A stretch of DNA of 25,463 bases from Actinomycetota bacterium (GTDB lineage: Bacteria; Actinomycetota; Actinomycetes; Streptosporangiales; Streptosporangiaceae): assembly GCA_003242605.1 (NCBI GenBank), contig QGUZ01000042.1, positions 1 through 25,463 of the forward strand, written 5' to 3'. Below, piece by piece: positions 22,958 through 25,463 of this stretch (its first letter is position 1; every line of letters begins with the position of its first letter). The notes under the pieces were generated by a model, which was not told where the DNA came from, searched no databases, and worked only from the letters and a program-made list of their open reading frames with translations. Made by a program: the position numbers and the translations under genes.

Positions 22958-24082
22958 GTGTTTCCCCGCGAATCGATCGCCGCAGGCGCCCTCGTGCTCC
23001 GCCCGGCCGCCGGGGACGACCCCGCCGCCGCCCCCGCAGCCGACCGCGCCGTGGCCCTCGCCGAGTGCGGCGCGGAGGCCGCCGGCGCGCCCGTCCCAGG
23101 GTCCTACCGGCCCGCGCCGTGCCCGCCCGGCGGCGTGCGCCACCGAGCGGCGGCGGCCTGGGAGCGCGGCGGGGCCGCGTTCACCGTCGCCGAGGCCGGA
23201 ACGGGTCGGCCGCTCGGCGCGGTCGCGCTCACGCCGCCCGACGCCCGCGGCACCGCCGGGCTCGGCTACCTGATCGCGCCCCGGGAGCGGCGGCGCGGCC
23301 TCGCCGTGGCCGCGGTCCGCGCGCTCACCGCCTGGGCGTTCCGGCACGGCCTGGCGCGGGCCGAGATCCGCTGCGACGTGGAGAACCTGGCCGCCCAGCG
23401 GGTGGCGCTCGCCGCCGGGTTCGCCCGCGAGGGAACGCTGCGGGCGGCGCTGCCCCGGCCCGGGGGCGACCGGGCCGACGCGGTGCTCTTCGCCCGCCTC
23501 CCGCGGGATCCCGGCGACCCCGTCCGGCCGTACCTCCCGCCGCCGCCGGACGCGCTCACCGACGGCGTGGTACGGCTCACGCCGCTCACCGCGGCCGACG
23601 CCCGCGACTACCACGCGCTCGCCTGCCTGCCCGAGGTGGTGCGGTATGCGGTCCCGCCGCTGCCGCCGCCGTACGAGGACAGCCTCTACCGCTGCCGGCA
23701 CGCCGGCGCCCGCTGGCTCGCCGGGGAGCGCGCCGACCTCGCCATCCGGGACGCGGCGACCGGCGCCTTCGCCGGGCACGTCCAGCTCGCCAACGTGGTG
23801 CCGCCGCTCGGCGAGGCGACGATCGGCTACAGCGTCTCCCCCGCCTACCGGGGCCGCGGGTTCGCGCCCCGCGCGGTGGAGCTGCTCGTCGGCTGGGCCT
23901 TCGCGGCGACGCCGCTCGTCCGGATCGTCGCGGGCACCGCGGCGGACAACGCCGCCTCCCACCGGGTGCTGGAGAAGGCCGGGTTCACCCGGGAGGCGGT
24001 GCTGCGCGGCCGGCTGCCCGGGGTGGACGGCGCCCGGCACGACGACGTCCAGTGGGTGCGCACGCGCCGCGACGCGGGGTGA
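22958..24082 (+). CDS. Tandem-GNAT N-acetyltransferase (RimJ/RimL-like)
   Basis: This 374-residue protein holds two GNAT domains. The first (about 10-180) is less typical at its N-terminus but has GLGYLIAPRERRRGLAVAAV, the acetyl-CoA loop, then VENLAAQRVALAAGFAREGT. The second (about 195-370) has VRLTPLTAADARDYHAL, ATIGYSVSPAYRGRGFAPRA and DNAASHRVLEKAGFTREAVL, a clear RimJ/RimL pattern. The acceptor is unknown; family members acetylate protein N-termini, ribosomal proteins, amino acids or antibiotics. The start is GTG at 22958, the only start that keeps the first domain whole, although GAGGGG is too close to be an ideal ribosome site. It is divergent from trmI and about 95 bp before the TPR-like gene. 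Confidence 0.85.
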   Translation: MFPRESIAAGALVLRPAAGDDPAAAPAADRAVALAECGAEAAGAPVPGSYRPAPCPPGGVRHRAAAAWERGGAAFTVAEAGTGRPLGAVALTPPDARGTAGLGYLIAPRERRRGLAVAAVRALTAWAFRHGLARAEIRCDVENLAAQRVALAAGFAREGTLRAALPRPGGDRADAVLFARLPRDPGDPVRPYLPPPPDALTDGVVRLTPLTAADARDYHALACLPEVVRYAVPPLPPPYEDSLYRCRHAGARWLAGERADLAIRDAATGAFAGHVQLANVVPPLGEATIGYSVSPAYRGRGFAPRAVELLVGWAFAATPLVRIVAGTAADNAASHRVLEKAGFTREAVLRGRLPGVDGARHDDVQWVRTRRDAG

Positions 24083-24086
24083 CGGA

Positions 24087-24118
24087 TCAAGAGAGACTTG
24101 ACCGATATATGGCGTCAA
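24087..24118. promoter_or_regulatory. Inverted repeats in an AT-rich promoter region
   Basis: TCAAG at 24087-24091 and CTTGA at 24097-24101 form a perfect inverted repeat with a 5-base spacer. TTGAC at 24098-24102 and GTCAA at 24114-24118 form a second with an 11-base spacer. They sit upstream of a good -35/-10 pair and look like operator sites. No regulator can be named. Confidence 0.4.
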
Positions 24119-24138
24119 AGAACGGTCACGTCAAGGCA

Positions 24139-24167
24139 TTCACAGTAGCTCTCCGCGTTCTTATCAT
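24139..24167 (+). promoter_or_regulatory. Promoter of the TPR-like gene
   Basis: TTCACA at 24139-24144 and TATCAT at 24162-24167 are separated by 17 bases, a good match to a vegetative actinobacterial promoter. The ATG at 24177 is 9 bases beyond the -10, so the message would be leaderless or nearly so. This is the best -35/-10 pair in the window. Confidence 0.6.
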
Positions 24168-24176
24168 CACCCTGTG

Positions 24177-25463
24177 ATGACATCGCGGCTGCAATCACCC
24201 TCCGCTCTCGGCGCACGGGCCGCCGCCTCGCTCGCCCGCGACCTGGTGCGGGCCGGCCGTCCGGAGGAGGCCCTCGCAGTGTTGGATCAGGCGTTGGATC
24301 AGGCGTTGAATCAGGCGTTGAATCAGGCGTTGGATCAGGCGCTGCATCAGGCGCCGGGTCAAGCGCCGGATCGGTCCTCGGGCCAGGCCTTGGACCGGTC
24401 CCCGGACCGGGCCCGGGCGTCCGCACGGGCGCCGGACGGGGCGTCCCGCCGTCCGGACGGCCACGACGACGACGGCGGCGCGGACGGCACGCCGCCGGAC
24501 GAGCCCGCGATCGGGCCGGCGCTCCTCACCCGGATCGCGACGCTCAACTTCGGCCTCGGCCGCGTCGACGAGGCCGACGGGGAGCTGGCCGCCGCCCGGC
24601 GCCGGGTGCGCGACCCGGGTCTGCTCGCCGCGCTCATCGCCCAGCAGGGCTACCACCTCGCCGCGCGCGGCGAGTGCCGCAAGGCCCTCGCCGTGCTCGA
24701 CGCCGCGCCCCCGGCGAGGCCGGCGGCGCCCGCGCATCCGATCGCGGTCGCGGCGAGGGCGACCGCGCTCACCCAGCTCGGCCGCTGCCGGCAGGCCGCC
24801 GCCCTGTGCGACGCGGCCCTGGAGGCGGGCGTGCCGCCCGGGATGCCGCCGGTGATCCCCGAGCCGCTGCCGGCGCTGCGCGCCGCCCGGCAGGCCGCGC
24901 TGCTGCTCGCCGGGGACGCCGCCGCGGCCCGGGCCGGCCTCGCCGAGGCCGTGCACGGCGAGCCGCCGCCGCCCGCGGCCGAGCGGGCGCCACTCGAGCT
25001 CTGCCTCGCCCAGGCGGAGCGCACCCTGGGCGCGATCGGGGCGGCGACCCGGCTCGCCCGGTCGGCCGAGTCCGCGCTCGCGGGCACCTGGCTGCACGCC
25101 GCCGCCACCGGTGAGCTCGCCCACCTCGCCGCGCTCCGCGGCGACCTCGCCGAGGCCGAGGAGGCGCTCGCCGCGGCGCGCCGGGCCGCGTCCCCCGCGG
25201 CCCGCCTCGACGGGTTCTGGGCCGAGCTCGCCGAGCCGTGGGTGGTCGCGCTGCGAAACGGCCAGGCGGCGGGCGCCGCGGCCGCGCTCGCCGCGGCCGG
25301 GCGGGCCCGCGCCGCCGGCGCGCACGGCTTCGAGCTGCTCGCGCTGCACGCCGTGGTACGGCTCCACCCGCCGCGCCCGTGGGCCTGCCGCGCCCGCGCC
25401 CACCCCCCCCCGGCCCTCCCCCCGCCCTCTGGGGCGCCCCCGCGGACGGCGCCGCACCCCACA
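24177..25463 (+). CDS. TPR-like repeat protein, 3' end beyond window
   Basis: An open frame starts at ATG 24177 and stays open for 429 codons to the window edge. The product is Ala/Leu/Arg-rich with helical hairpins resembling TPR units (ARDLVRAGRPEEALAVLDQA, NFGLGRVDEADGELAAARRR, ARGECRKALAVLDAAP, ALRGDLAEAEEALAAARRAA). Such helices occur in the sensor part of large LuxR-type regulators, but no DNA-binding or ATPase domain is visible here. Near residue 36 the first hairpin runs into a 12-bp tandem repeat that adds about 45 residues of low complexity. From about 25365 the frame loses family-like character, and the ALWGAPADGAAPH reading in another frame looks more natural, suggesting a frameshift in the poly-C tracts. 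Function unknown. Confidence 0.6.
   Translation, partial: MTSRLQSPSALGARAAASLARDLVRAGRPEEALAVLDQALDQALNQALNQALDQALHQAPGQAPDRSSGQALDRSPDRARASARAPDGASRRPDGHDDDGGADGTPPDEPAIGPALLTRIATLNFGLGRVDEADGELAAARRRVRDPGLLAALIAQQGYHLAARGECRKALAVLDAAPPARPAAPAHPIAVAARATALTQLGRCRQAAALCDAALEAGVPPGMPPVIPEPLPALRAARQAALLLAGDAAAARAGLAEAVHGEPPPPAAERAPLELCLAQAERTLGAIGAATRLARSAESALAGTWLHAAATGELAHLAALRGDLAEAEEALAAARRAASPAARLDGFWAELAEPWVVALRNGQAAGAAAALAAAGRARAAGAHGFELLALHAVVRLHPPRPWACRARAHPPPALPPPSGAPPRTAPHPT
24282..24413 (+). repeat. 12-bp in-frame tandem repeat (about 11 decaying units)
   Basis: The unit TTGGATCAGGCG (Leu-Asp-Gln-Ala) occurs twice exactly, then TTGAATCAGGCG twice, TTGGATCAGGCG, CTGCATCAGGCG and CCGGGTCAAGCG, and then about four more diverged units such as TTGGACCGGTCC. 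The first five units differ by at most one base, which implies recent slippage. Because units are 12 bp, changes in number keep the frame. The first units use TTG, GAT and AAT, rare codons in this genome. Confidence 0.85.
25403..25463 (+). other. Poly-C-rich window end, doubtful frame
   Basis: A run of nine C (25403-25411), a run of six C shortly after and further C runs fill the last 60 bases. Such tracts are prone to sequencing error and slippage. The last part has better codon usage in a frame other than the TPR-like one. Confidence 0.5.

Noticed and set aside
24282..24413. Tandem repeat as a possible CRISPR array
   Set aside because: Units are 12 bp and directly adjacent without unique spacers, and they lie in frame inside a coding sequence.

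Overview
This window is a very GC-rich stretch (roughly 70% or more by eye) of an actinobacterial chromosome. It holds a complete Pup-proteasome locus: arc/mpa, dop, pup, prcB, prcA, pafA, pafB and pafC, followed by tatA, tatC and helY. Gene content and order resemble Streptomyces and Streptosporangiales more than Mycobacterium: an FKBP lipoprotein lies next to pafA, a DUF3866 gene is divergent from pafB, and trmI precedes arc. Streptosporangiales is my best guess, but the genus cannot be fixed from the sequence alone.

Layout. At 1-272 (+) is the tail of a 5'-3' exonuclease-like gene, convergent with helY. From 6594 down to 291 (-) run pafB, pafC, a small membrane protein gene, tatA, tatC and helY; the first three overlap by ATGA. 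At 6680-7780 (+) is a divergent DUF3866 gene. At 8096-9262 (-) two neighbouring genes, a winged-helix regulator and a DUF3291 protein, are each broken by two small frameshifts. From 13671 to 9273 (-) lie prcB, prcA, pafA and an FKBP-type isomerase lipoprotein. Pup (14727-14518) is separated from prcB by about 850 bp with no convincing gene. Upstream of pup are a cobL-type cobalamin methyltransferase, dop, an acyltransferase-3 membrane protein, arc/mpa and trmI, all on the minus strand. After 22958 the plus strand carries a tandem-GNAT acetyltransferase and a TPR-like protein that runs off the window end and contains a 12-bp tandem repeat.

How the genes work together. Pup here ends in GGQ, so Dop must deamidate it to GGE before PafA can ligate it to substrate lysines. 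Arc recognises and unfolds pupylated proteins and docks on the PrcA/PrcB core through its C-terminal Gln-Tyr-Leu. Dop also removes Pup. PafB and PafC are WYL-domain regulators known in mycobacteria as a DNA-damage activator pair. TatA and TatC belong to the twin-arginine exporter; no TatB was seen in the window.

Points of interest. The pup pathway is a well-described system, so I do not claim a new one. What is unusual is the interruption of the locus: cobL between dop and pup, an acyltransferase between arc and dop, and a long gene-free gap between pup and prcB. Other points are a cluster of four frameshifts within 1.2 kb, a set of promoters placed for leaderless transcripts, a perfect 12-bp palindrome in the pafB/DUF3866 divergent promoter, and the repeat-expanded TPR gene behind an AT-rich operator-like region.
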